Assembly: GCA_910578755.1 (NCBI GenBank)
Contig: CAJTSZ010000098.1
Location: forward strand, 1,435 to 7,548
DNA length: 6,114 nucleotides
Direction: 5' to 3'
DNA from: an uncultured Oscillospiraceae bacterium
Lineage (GTDB): Bacteria; Bacillota; Clostridia; Oscillospirales; Ruminococcaceae
Part shown: piece by piece, positions 1-5,670 of the stretch
How the letters are laid out: the number at the start of each line of letters is the position of its first letter
How positions within the stretch are numbered: the stretch's first letter is position 1
Program-made: the position numbers and the translations under genes
Notes under the pieces: generated by a model
The model's input: the letters and a program-made list of their open reading frames with translations, nothing else
Database searches by the model: none
What the model was told of the DNA's origin: nothing

Positions 1-221
1 TTTCCACTGTTTTGCTGTTTATTACCTACCAAAGTTCCCTTTCCCAACTGCTGAACCGGGAATTGATTATTGTGGAACTGCTGCAGGCCCTGGCCGGCAG
101 CGTGGGTATTTTGCTTACCATTCCCATTTCCACAGTGGCGGCTACCCTGCTGCACTTTAAAACCCGGCAGGGTGTTGTCGATAGCCCTGCCCCACACAGC
201 CCAGGCTTGCAGGAAGAATAA
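1..221 (+). CDS. YibE/F family membrane protein, C-terminal fragment
   Basis: This is the 3' end of a gene that starts left of the window; the frame is open from base 3 (72 whole codons) and ends at TAA 219-221. The fragment reads TYQSSLSQLLNRELIIVELL, then a hydrophobic helix (GSVGILLTIPISTVAATLL) and a short polar tail. A conserved LLNxE segment followed by RxLxGSxGLxLTxPxTAxxA is what I recall of the C-terminus of YibE/F proteins, which are multi-pass inner-membrane proteins of unknown function in Firmicutes and Actinobacteria. Only the last membrane helix and its preceding amphipathic segment are visible. The PAPHSPGLQEE tail looks unconserved and cytoplasmic or extracytoplasmic; the side cannot be fixed from this piece. 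The gene converges on rlmA. The family call comes from recognition of a short segment, so it is moderately sure. Confidence 0.68.
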   Translation, partial: STVLLFITYQSSLSQLLNRELIIVELLQALAGSVGILLTIPISTVAATLLHFKTRQGVVDSPAPHSPGLQEE

Positions 222-230
222 GCCCTCAAC

Positions 231-274
231 AAATAGAAACCCCTGGCATAACCAGGGCTTTCTATTTATTTTTT
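231..274 (+). terminator. Intrinsic terminator between convergent YibE/F and rlmA genes
   Basis: Two stacked inverted repeats form one long stem: AAATAGAAA (231-239) with TTTCTATTT (259-267), and CCCTGG (241-246) with CCAGGG (252-257), around a CATAA loop and one C/C mismatch. A T-rich tail (ATTTATTTTTT) runs to 274. It lies 10 bases after the YibE/F stop and serves that + strand gene well. The symmetrical A-rich and T-rich outer arms could also help end the opposing rlmA transcript, whose stop codon (266-268) overlaps the outer arm. Confidence 0.85.
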
Positions 275-1123
275 GCGGTATATAAGAATATCTACATCAA
301 TTTGGGTATCCAGTTCTGGGAGGCTGTGTACCCTTGCGGTGGTTTCTACAGAGGATTTATAGTAGTAGGGCGTCATGGTAAATAAGTTGGCCACATCCTC
401 CTGGGTTGGCAGGTGAAGCATTTGGTTCACCTTTCGTTTTTCCAAAAAGGTAAAGCCGGGGTACTGGTGGTTTTCCTTTTTATTTTCGTAGGGGGTATCG
501 TATATTTTTTCCTTCAATTCCCACAGGTGGCGTGTAGAAGTAACGGCAAAAATAAGCAGTCCTCCTTTTTTCAGCACCCGCGTAAACTCCTCTATGGCAA
601 CCGGTGCAAACATACTGACTAAAATGTCACAGGAGGCGGAGGCCACAGGCAAATCAAAGGCGCTTGCAACGGCATATAAAATTTCCTTGTTGGCCTTTGC
701 AGCGCTTTGCACAGCAAATTTGGAAATATCCACCCCAAGTATTTGCCCATTACAGCCCTGCTGCCGCAGCGCCTCCCACAAACGTGCCGTATAATACCCC
801 TCGCCGCAGCCTGCATCCAGCACAACCGGGTTTTCCATAGTAAGCTTTTCCTGCCAAAGCAGCACCGCCTGGTTCAGCCCCTGGCTAATGGGCAGGTAAA
901 AACCCTTGGAAAGGAAACTGCGCCGGGCCGCTACCATTTGCTTGTTGTCCCCCGGAATTTTGGAGTTCTTTTTGTTGGCGGGCAGCAGGTGCAAATAGCC
1001 GGAGGCAGCAGGGTCAAAGCTATGGCCCTTTTTACAGCAGTAGGCTTTCCCCTTCTGGGCCAGCTTATTTTTGCATACAGGGCAAATCAACAACGGTTCC
1101 ATGTGTAAAACGGGCTGCACCAT
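266..1123 (-). CDS. rlmA: 23S rRNA (guanine-N1)-methyltransferase, RlmA family
   Basis: This enzyme transfers a methyl group from S-adenosylmethionine to N1 of a guanine in helix 35 of 23S rRNA (G745 for RlmA-I, G748 for RlmA-II/TlrB; the sequence does not settle which). The 285 residues are close to the family's usual 270-290. The N-terminus carries the expected zinc site: C14 and C17 (CPVC), C30 and H34 (CKKGH). Next come SGYLHLLP (41-48) and PGDNKQMVAARRSFL (57-71), both strongly conserved in E. coli RlmA. SAM motif I is VLDAGCGEGYYT (101-112), and the ribose-binding acidic residue is D132 in GVDIS. FAPVAIEEF (172-180) matches the family's YAPxxxEE segment, and TPYYY (251-255) the late conserved TPF/Y. 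ATG at 1123 is chosen because AAGGAG (1139-1144) lies upstream, although its 15-base spacing is long; the ATG at 1102 has no binding site. It converges on YibE/F and is divergent from rubrerythrin. Confidence 0.9.
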   Translation of the reverse strand: MVQPVLHMEPLLICPVCKNKLAQKGKAYCCKKGHSFDPAASGYLHLLPANKKNSKIPGDNKQMVAARRSFLSKGFYLPISQGLNQAVLLWQEKLTMENPVVLDAGCGEGYYTARLWEALRQQGCNGQILGVDISKFAVQSAAKANKEILYAVASAFDLPVASASCDILVSMFAPVAIEEFTRVLKKGGLLIFAVTSTRHLWELKEKIYDTPYENKKENHQYPGFTFLEKRKVNQMLHLPTQEDVANLFTMTPYYYKSSVETTARVHSLPELDTQIDVDILIYRKK

Positions 1124-1138
1124 ACTTTGGGCAGCTTT

Positions 1139-1144
1139 CTCCTT
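1139..1144 (-). promoter_or_regulatory. Ribosome binding site of rlmA, widely spaced
   Basis: The minus strand reads AAGGAG here, a strong Shine-Dalgarno match, but it lies 15 bases before the ATG at 1123 instead of the usual 5 to 10. No ATG, GTG or TTG occurs in frame between them, so the ATG at 1123 remains the best start. Confidence 0.6.
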
Positions 1145-1218
1145 CTTTATAAAATTAAGATAATCCGTGAGTAAAATGGAGATTTTGGGGCAATAATAGG
1201 GTTATGATAAACTGCCAA

Positions 1219-1225
1219 AAGGAAG
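1219..1225 (+). promoter_or_regulatory. Ribosome binding site that sets the rubrerythrin start
   Basis: AAGGAAG ends 8 bases before the ATG at 1234, a normal spacing. The in-frame ATG at 1204 has only a weak TAGGG nearby and would add ten residues (MINCQKEVDN) not expected in rubrerythrins, so 1234 is preferred. Confidence 0.75.
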
Positions 1226-1233
1226 TGGATAAC

Positions 1234-1773
1234 ATGGAATTTAACCAAACCAAAACCTTTGCCAATTTAAAAGCTGCCTACGCTGGGGAAAGCCAGGCCA
1301 GGGTAAAGTACGCTATTTACGCCAAGCAGGCGGAAAAACAAGGGTACAAACAAATCAGCTGCCTGTTTAACGAAACGGCAGAAAACGAACAAGCCCACGC
1401 CCGTGTATGGTTTACCTACCTGCGGGGCGGCACCATACCGGACACCTGCGGCGCCTTGGAGGATTCCGCCGGGGATGAACTGTTTGAACACAGCAAAATG
1501 TACCCCGATTTTGCAAAACAGGCCCGTGAGGAAGGCTTCGAGGACATTGCCGCCCGCTTTGAACTGGTTGCTAAGGTAGAGGCAGAGCACGAAAAACGGT
1601 TCCGTAAGCTGGCCGAGAACATGAAAACCCAAACCGTATTTAAAAGGGAAGCCCCTATTTTATGGATTTGCCAGGAATGCGGCCATGTCCACTTTGGCGC
1701 CCAAGCGCCGGAGCAATGTCCTATTTGCTCCTATCCCCAGGCCTACTTTAAAGAAAAAGCCCAAAATTATTAA
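1234..1773 (+). CDS. rbr: Rubrerythrin, diiron peroxidase with C-terminal rubredoxin-like domain
   Basis: Rubrerythrin reduces hydrogen peroxide to water in the cytoplasm of anaerobes, taking electrons from NAD(P)H through rubredoxin or a similar carrier. The 179-residue length is typical of a small rubrerythrin. The ferritin-like four-helix part covers about residues 5-130 and shows a full diiron ligand set: E19, E52 and H55 (NEQAH), E82 and E85 (ELFE before MYPDFA), E116 and H119 (EAEH). The C-terminal [Fe(SCys)4] domain supplies C146/C149 (CQECG) and C162/C165 (CPIC), followed by the conserved YPQAYF. No ligand is missing, so the enzyme should be active. The start at 1234 is set by AAGGAAG 8 bases upstream. 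The gene stands alone, divergent from rlmA and closed by its own terminator, as expected for a monocistronic stress gene. PerR-type control is common for this family but no clear operator is visible here. Confidence 0.96.
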   Translation: MEFNQTKTFANLKAAYAGESQARVKYAIYAKQAEKQGYKQISCLFNETAENEQAHARVWFTYLRGGTIPDTCGALEDSAGDELFEHSKMYPDFAKQAREEGFEDIAARFELVAKVEAEHEKRFRKLAENMKTQTVFKREAPILWICQECGHVHFGAQAPEQCPICSYPQAYFKEKAQNY

Positions 1774-1777
1774 CGCC

Positions 1778-1806
1778 ATGCCCTGCAAAAGCAGGGCATT
1801 TTTTTA
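1778..1806 (+). terminator. Intrinsic terminator of the rubrerythrin gene
   Basis: A perfect 9-base-pair stem ATGCCCTGC (1778-1786) / GCAGGGCAT (1791-1799) with an AAAA loop is followed by an uninterrupted run of T through 1805. It begins 4 bases after the stop codon. This is a canonical strong rho-independent terminator in the + direction. Confidence 0.95.
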
Positions 1807-1825
1807 TTGCAAAGCAATAAAAAAA
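1799..1825. repeat. AT-rich perfect inverted repeat overlapping the terminator tail
   Basis: TTTTTTTATTGC (1799-1810) and GCAATAAAAAAA (1814-1825) are exact reverse complements, 12 bases each, around an AAA loop. The left arm is also the T tract of the rubrerythrin terminator. On the minus strand it lies 22 bases after the stop of the small Cys-rich gene, so it may assist termination of that convergent transcript. It has no following T run in that direction, so it is not a canonical minus-strand terminator. Confidence 0.75.
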
Positions 1826-1847
1826 TTGATGTGCAGGCAGATTTGGG

Positions 1848-2123
1848 CTATTCGCCCCAATCAATGCCCCAACCATCAAGCTTTTTCCATTCAAACATTT
1901 CCTTAAAGTCATTAAAACACCCCTCACAAACACAGCAGGATAAATCCGCAGGGACAAACCACCATTGATGAGGGGTATTCCGTACCGGTTCCCAGCAAAA
2001 TTCACATCTCATTAACTGCGGCGCGTGCTTGCTGATTTCCTTGCCATCGGTTGGGTTTATGCAGGCCTTTCGCAAATGCTCTCTGGGGTCAGCCAACAAC
2101 CTCCAATCATCTTTTTCTGCCAT
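1848..2123 (-). CDS. Small cysteine-rich, probably zinc-binding protein of unknown function
   Basis: I do not recognise a named family with a function. The protein has 91 residues, no signal peptide and no membrane segment, so it should be cytoplasmic. It has two CxxC knuckles, C40-C43 (CEFCW) and C66-C69 (CEGC), about 22 residues apart, the usual geometry for one four-cysteine zinc ribbon; C21, C63 and C64 are extra. It is rich in tryptophan (W7, W44, W54, W55, W79, W85, W89). From memory, small Firmicute hypotheticals share a CEFCW ... CxxCFxDFKxMFxW pattern, which fits residues 40-79 here; this is recollection, not a search. The start at 2123 (MAEKDDW) is chosen over the TTG at 2153 because AAGGGG lies 7 bases upstream. 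It follows the helicase gene by 53 bases on the same strand and may be co-transcribed with it. Confidence 0.8.
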   Translation of the reverse strand: MAEKDDWRLLADPREHLRKACINPTDGKEISKHAPQLMRCEFCWEPVRNTPHQWWFVPADLSCCVCEGCFNDFKEMFEWKKLDGWGIDWGE

Positions 2124-2130
2124 AATAGTT

Positions 2131-2136
2131 CCCCTT
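2131..2136 (-). promoter_or_regulatory. Ribosome binding site that sets the start of the small Cys-rich gene
   Basis: The minus strand reads AAGGGG, 7 bases before the ATG at 2123. A longer reading from TTG at 2153 would place this site inside the coding sequence and has only a poor upstream site, so the shorter 91-residue form is preferred. Confidence 0.75.
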
Positions 2137-2176
2137 TTTACTTTTCTGTTCAACTTTTTAAGGTAGCCTGCCCGCC

Positions 2177-4267
2177 CTATTTTCCGCCTGCAATTTTTAC
2201 TTTTCCTTGGGCAAGGATATCCATAGTTAGGGTGCGGCTGCCATTTTGCCGGAAAAAGGCGTTAAATACACCCTTTTGCCTGTCCACACTCATAATTTGC
2301 CCATAGCCGAACACCGCATGGTCAATATACATGCCGGGGCAAATAGCAAAGCTGCCGTCGGCCTGCTGCTGGGGCAAATCGTCCGCCAAGCGGCTGATAA
2401 ACCGGGAGGGGAACACCTGGCTCCCGGCAGAACGGTTTACCTGGGGCACAATAAGGCGGCTGCGGGCCCTGGTGCAGGCCACATAAAACAGGCGGGCCTC
2501 CTCCTCCATGGCTTCCCCCCTGCCCTTTTTTAAATCCTCCGCCGCTGTGTGGGAGGGAAAAATATCCTCCACTGCGTCCAGCACCACCACAGTGTCAAAC
2601 TCCAAGCCCTTGGCAGAATGGGCTGTAGTAAGGGTAAGGCGGCTTTCCATGCGTTTGCTGTGGGTCGTAATCACTTCATCCATTTCATCAATGCGGTTTA
2701 AAAATTCTTCCACGGTTTTTACCCGGGAGGCCAGGCTTTGCAGCACGCTGAGCTTGTGGGCCTGGTTGGAAAAGGAGGTGCCGCAGCTATACTCCAAAAA
2801 ATCCCAATAGCCAATGGAATGTAAAATAACCTCCAGCCCTTTGGAGGGGTGGCTGCGCTTTAGGCTGTTAATTAAAGCGGCAATGTAGCGTACCCGGCCT
2901 GTATTAGCGTTTTCCCCTGCCTGTTCCAGGGCGCGGTCAAACCAGGTTTCCCCTTGGGCAAGGGGGGCTGTGTTTATAGAATACAACAGGTTCCGGCGCA
3001 AAAAGCCGCTGGTTTTATAAAAAATGCGGGAAAAAGCGCGCAGGTTATCCGGGTTAAAGCTTAAATCAAAAAAAGCTAAAATATCCCCCACCACATAATG
3101 GCTGCGAAGGGCCGTTTTGTGGTCCTTAATGGTAAAATCCACATCATTGCGTTCCAAAATATCTGCCAAAGGGATGGCGGAAAAATTATTGCGGTAAATA
3201 ACCGCCATACTCCCTGGGGTTTTTAAGTAAGTATTGATAATTAGGCTATACTGTTGGGAACTCTCCGCTAAAACGGGAACCTCCACCGGCTGCCCCGCTG
3301 CCTTTTGGGTAAACATATTTTTTTCGTACCGGCTGCCGTTTTGGGAAATAAACACCCTGGCCCGTTCCACAATGCTGCCGCTGCTGCGGAAGTTCTCCTC
3401 CATTTTAAGCACCTGAGCCTGGGGATACAGCTTGGGAAACTCCAGCAAATGCTGGGGGTATGCCCCCCGAAAACGGTAGATGCTTTGGTCCTCGTCCCCC
3501 ACCATAAACAGGTTATTCCTTGGCGCCGCCAGCAGCCGTATTAGCTGGTGCTGCAACTTGGAGGTATCCTGGGCTTCATCCAAGCAAATATAGGGGTACT
3601 TTGCCCGGAAATGGGCCAAAATATCCGGGTTTTTCCGCAAGGCCGTGTAGGCGTAACCGAGCATATCATCAAAATCCATAAGATTATGGCTTTTTTTATA
3701 GCTGCTGTAGTCCTGGTACAGCTGCCACAGGTTGTGAATATCCGTAGGCAGCTGGGCCGCCTCTTCCTTTGTAACCATAGCGTTTTTAATATAGCTTAGC
3801 CAGGAGCACAGCTCCTCCTCTACATCCTCCGCCAAAAATTCCTTGTTTACTTGGCTGTACAATTCCCGCAGAATTGCCGTGCGGGTAATCCCCTGGCTGC
3901 TTTCCAGCAAATTGGGCATTTGGCTGCCCTTTTTATTGCTGTACAGCCGCAGCACCTTGTAGCAAAAGGAATGTATAGTGGAAAAAACAGGTATTCCGGG
4001 GCTGACAGCGCCAAACAACGCCTTGTACCTTTCCTCCATATCCACTGCCCCCGCCTTGGAAAAGGTGATGGTTAAAATATTTTGGGCGGGTATGTTGCAG
4101 TGAATAACCATGTGGGCAATGCGGGAAACCATAACCGTTGTTTTACCAGCGCCGGGTACTGCAAGAAGAAGCACTGGACCTTCTATTTTGTCCAATGCTT
4201 CCCTTTGCTGGCTATGCAGCTCAATATGAAACTGTTCCTTTAAATACTGCGGTATTGACATTTCCAT
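2177..4267 (-). CDS. UvrD/PcrA-like superfamily 1A ATP-dependent DNA helicase
   Basis: This is a 3'-5' DNA translocase/helicase of the UvrD/Rep/PcrA type, which uses ATP to unwind DNA in repair, replication restart or removal of proteins from DNA. All core motifs are intact in 696 residues: Q motif near HSQQREAL (18-25), Walker A VPGAGKTT (37-44), motif Ia TITFSKAGAVDMEER (66-80), Walker B CLDEAQD (228-234), motif III VGDEDQSIYRFRGA (256-269), motif IV ENFRSS (291-296), motif V TTAHSAKGLEFD (547-558) and motif VI EEEARLFYVACTRAR (588-602). The region between IV and V, about 380-540, is large enough for a 2B domain. Residues about 644-696 (DHAVFGYGQIMSVD onward) resemble the Tudor-like C-terminal module of PcrA, HxxxGxGxV. 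It is slightly shorter than PcrA (about 720-740) and diverges between motifs, so it may be a PcrA paralogue; no symbol is assigned. It follows the AI-2E gene by 77 bases and precedes the small Cys-rich gene. Confidence 0.94.
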   Translation of the reverse strand: MEMSIPQYLKEQFHIELHSQQREALDKIEGPVLLLAVPGAGKTTVMVSRIAHMVIHCNIPAQNILTITFSKAGAVDMEERYKALFGAVSPGIPVFSTIHSFCYKVLRLYSNKKGSQMPNLLESSQGITRTAILRELYSQVNKEFLAEDVEEELCSWLSYIKNAMVTKEEAAQLPTDIHNLWQLYQDYSSYKKSHNLMDFDDMLGYAYTALRKNPDILAHFRAKYPYICLDEAQDTSKLQHQLIRLLAAPRNNLFMVGDEDQSIYRFRGAYPQHLLEFPKLYPQAQVLKMEENFRSSGSIVERARVFISQNGSRYEKNMFTQKAAGQPVEVPVLAESSQQYSLIINTYLKTPGSMAVIYRNNFSAIPLADILERNDVDFTIKDHKTALRSHYVVGDILAFFDLSFNPDNLRAFSRIFYKTSGFLRRNLLYSINTAPLAQGETWFDRALEQAGENANTGRVRYIAALINSLKRSHPSKGLEVILHSIGYWDFLEYSCGTSFSNQAHKLSVLQSLASRVKTVEEFLNRIDEMDEVITTHSKRMESRLTLTTAHSAKGLEFDTVVVLDAVEDIFPSHTAAEDLKKGRGEAMEEEARLFYVACTRARSRLIVPQVNRSAGSQVFPSRFISRLADDLPQQQADGSFAICPGMYIDHAVFGYGQIMSVDRQKGVFNAFFRQNGSRTLTMDILAQGKVKIAGGK

Positions 4268-4344
4268 AAAAGCAGCTAAGCTCCTTACTAATTAAAAATT
4301 CCTAATTGCTCATGGCAGTGTTCAAAACAAATTGCCCTGCTACC
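4268..4344. other. AT-rich spacer between the AI-2E transporter and helicase genes
   Basis: This 77-base gap holds the helicase ribosome binding site and an AT-rich stretch in which CTAATT occurs twice (4288-4293 and 4302-4307) around AAAAATTC. A weak, interrupted pairing of GGCA with TGCC (4314-4336 region) is also visible. None of it has the stem and T tract of a terminator, and I see no good -35/-10 pair. The stretch looks like the simple AT-rich spacer repeats scattered in some Clostridia, which is inference only. Confidence 0.4.
4281..4286 (-). promoter_or_regulatory. Ribosome binding site of the helicase gene, widely spaced
   Basis: AAGGAG on the minus strand lies 13 bases before the ATG at 4267. 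The next ATG, two codons later at 4261, would be 19 bases away, so 4267 is the better start. No alternative start codon lies in frame between them. Confidence 0.6.
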
Positions 4345-5598
4345 CTATTTTTTAGGTAACTGGAAATGTTTTTGGGGCTTCTTTTCCTTTTTCGGCTCTT
4401 TAAACTGAATAATAGGGCTTTCCTCCGAAGCATAAGCGGCGGTTTGTGTGGCAAGGCCCCGTTTTTGCAGGCAGAATTCAGAAAAGCGGCGCACCAGGCT
4501 GTAAATAACAGCAAAGGTAGGCACACCAATAAGCATACCAACAAAACCAAACATTCCCCCAAAGAAGGTAACAGCAAAAATAACCCAAAAGGCGGAAAGG
4601 CCTGTGGAATCCCCTAAAATTTTGGGGCCAATAACGTTTCCGTCCAACTGCTGCAGCAACAGGATAAAAATGGCAAAATACAGGGCTTGCAGCGGGTTCA
4701 CAATAAAAATAAGCAGGACACTTGGTATTGCCCCGATAAAGGGCCCAAAATATGGGATAACGTTGGTTACACCCACAATAACGCTGACCAGCATGGCATA
4801 GGGCATGTTTAAAACGGACATACCAACAAAACAGATAAGGCCAATAATACAGGAATCTAAAATTTTACCGGAAATAAATCCGCAGAAAATTTGGTTGCTG
4901 TCGTGGGCCAGGGTGAGAACCCCCCGGGCGAAATTTTCTGGGAAAAAGGCAAACAGCAGCTTTTTAATTTGGGCGGCAAAGGTTTCTTTGGAAAGCAGTG
5001 CATAAACAGAGATAATAAGCCCTACCGCCAAATCCATAATGCTTCCTGTAATTTTTAACGCCCAGGTAGCTACTAAAGGAACCCCCTGGGAAAGCAGTTC
5101 ATAGCCTTTTTGGAAAATGGTTTCGGTAGAATTGCCAATAGTGCTTAATATTTGGCGGGTAACATCGTCGGTACCGTAACGGGCAATCAGGTCGTTCATC
5201 AGCTGATTCAGCGTTTGAATATAGGTAGGAATACTGATGGCAATACGGCGGATGCTGTCGCTGATTTGCGGAATAACAATAGCAAAAAACAGCGCCACTA
5301 CCAGCAGGGCAAACAAAACGCTAAGCAGTACGGAAAGGCGCCGCCGGTTGCGCATTTGTACCTTATCCTTAAAAAGCATAGGAAAAAGGTCACATTCAAG
5401 CCAGTGAAGCACTGGGTTTAAAATGTAAGCAATTACGCCGCCGTAAATAAAGGGGGTTATCAGCTTTGTAACAAAGCCAAAGTACTTGCTTACGCCGTCT
5501 AAGTCGCTGACAAAATTAAAAAACAAAATGGATGCCGCTACAACCAAAAAGGCATAAACGGCAATGGTAGTATATTTGTGGTTCCAATCAATTTTCAT
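4345..5598 (-). CDS. AI-2E family transporter (PerM/TqsA/YtvI-like membrane protein)
   Basis: Members of this family are multi-pass cytoplasmic-membrane permeases. E. coli TqsA exports the autoinducer AI-2 and some homologues have been described as cation antiporters, so the substrate here is unknown. The 417-residue protein has the family layout: hydrophobic segments at about 10-30, 40-62 and 88-110, a long polar loop (111-177), then segments at about 178-203, 245-300, 300-316 and 332-369. The signature NVIPYFGPFIGAIP (279-292) is present, as is LDGNVIGPKILGDSTGLS (318-335), followed by FGGMFGFVGMLIGVP (346-360). The C-terminus (about 371-417) is a polar, lysine-rich tail ending KEKKPQKHFQLPKK, presumably cytoplasmic. 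ATG at 5598 follows AGAGGG with a 6-base gap. It sits 72 bases after the ABC-F gene and 77 before the helicase on the same strand; no functional link with either is evident. Confidence 0.93.
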   Translation of the reverse strand: MKIDWNHKYTTIAVYAFLVVAASILFFNFVSDLDGVSKYFGFVTKLITPFIYGGVIAYILNPVLHWLECDLFPMLFKDKVQMRNRRRLSVLLSVLFALLVVALFFAIVIPQISDSIRRIAISIPTYIQTLNQLMNDLIARYGTDDVTRQILSTIGNSTETIFQKGYELLSQGVPLVATWALKITGSIMDLAVGLIISVYALLSKETFAAQIKKLLFAFFPENFARGVLTLAHDSNQIFCGFISGKILDSCIIGLICFVGMSVLNMPYAMLVSVIVGVTNVIPYFGPFIGAIPSVLLIFIVNPLQALYFAIFILLLQQLDGNVIGPKILGDSTGLSAFWVIFAVTFFGGMFGFVGMLIGVPTFAVIYSLVRRFSEFCLQKRGLATQTAAYASEESPIIQFKEPKKEKKPQKHFQLPKK

Positions 5599-5670
5599 AG
5601 GCTGCCCTCTCTTTTCTATATTTCTATTGTCTTCTCTTAAAAGGATTTAACGGAATAAAGAAAAGCAATA
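5599..5670. other. Spacer between the ABC-F and AI-2E genes
   Basis: This 72-base AT-rich gap contains the AI-2E ribosome binding site (AGAGGG on the minus strand, 5605-5610). I find neither a stem with a T tract nor a clear promoter pair, which leaves read-through from the ABC-F gene possible. Confidence 0.4.

Larger units (their letters stand above)
1124..1233. promoter_or_regulatory. Divergent intergenic region between rlmA and rubrerythrin
   Basis: These 110 bases must hold both promoters if the genes are independently transcribed. For rlmA (minus strand) the best pair is TTTACT (1170-1175) and TATAAA (1146-1151) with an 18-base spacer; a start about 7 bases on would fall in the ribosome binding site, which counts against it. 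For rubrerythrin (+), TAAAAT occurs at 1150-1155, 17 bases after TTGGGC (1127-1132), and another TAAAAT at 1172-1177 lacks a clear -35. No candidate is strong. An imperfect palindrome with TTAT and ATAA ends at 1147-1163 recalls a PerR-type operator but does not fit its 7-1-7 consensus. No riboswitch or attenuator structure is apparent. Confidence 0.4.

Noticed and set aside
221..259. Alternative pairing of AGCCCT (221-226) with AGGGCT (254-259), which could compete with the terminator stem.
   Set aside because: It is a six-base match with a long loop and would be much weaker than the 15-pair terminator hairpin; there is no leader gene for an antitermination scheme.
707..1108. Long + strand open frame of 133 codons opposite rlmA.
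   Set aside because: It lies wholly antisense to a clearly conserved methyltransferase, has no good ribosome binding site, and its translation matches no family I know.
1147..1163. A PerR-like operator upstream of rubrerythrin (TTATAAAATTAAGATAA).
   Set aside because: Only the outer four bases on each side are complementary, and the site does not fit the 7-1-7 TTATAATnATTATAA consensus; AT-rich sequence gives such partial matches often.
1267..1632. 121-codon minus-strand open frame opposite rubrerythrin.
   Set aside because: It is the antisense shadow of a fully conserved rubrerythrin gene and shows no independent domain or start signal.
4314..4336. Possible terminator after the AI-2E gene (GGCA ... 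TGCC pairing).
   Set aside because: The stem is short and interrupted and has no T tract after it on the minus strand.
4302..4577. 91-codon minus-strand frame with a hydrophobic N-terminus overlapping the end of the AI-2E gene.
   Set aside because: It overlaps the coding sequence of the transporter's last helix in another frame; the hydrophobicity follows from the T-rich codons of that gene, and no convincing start signal was seen.
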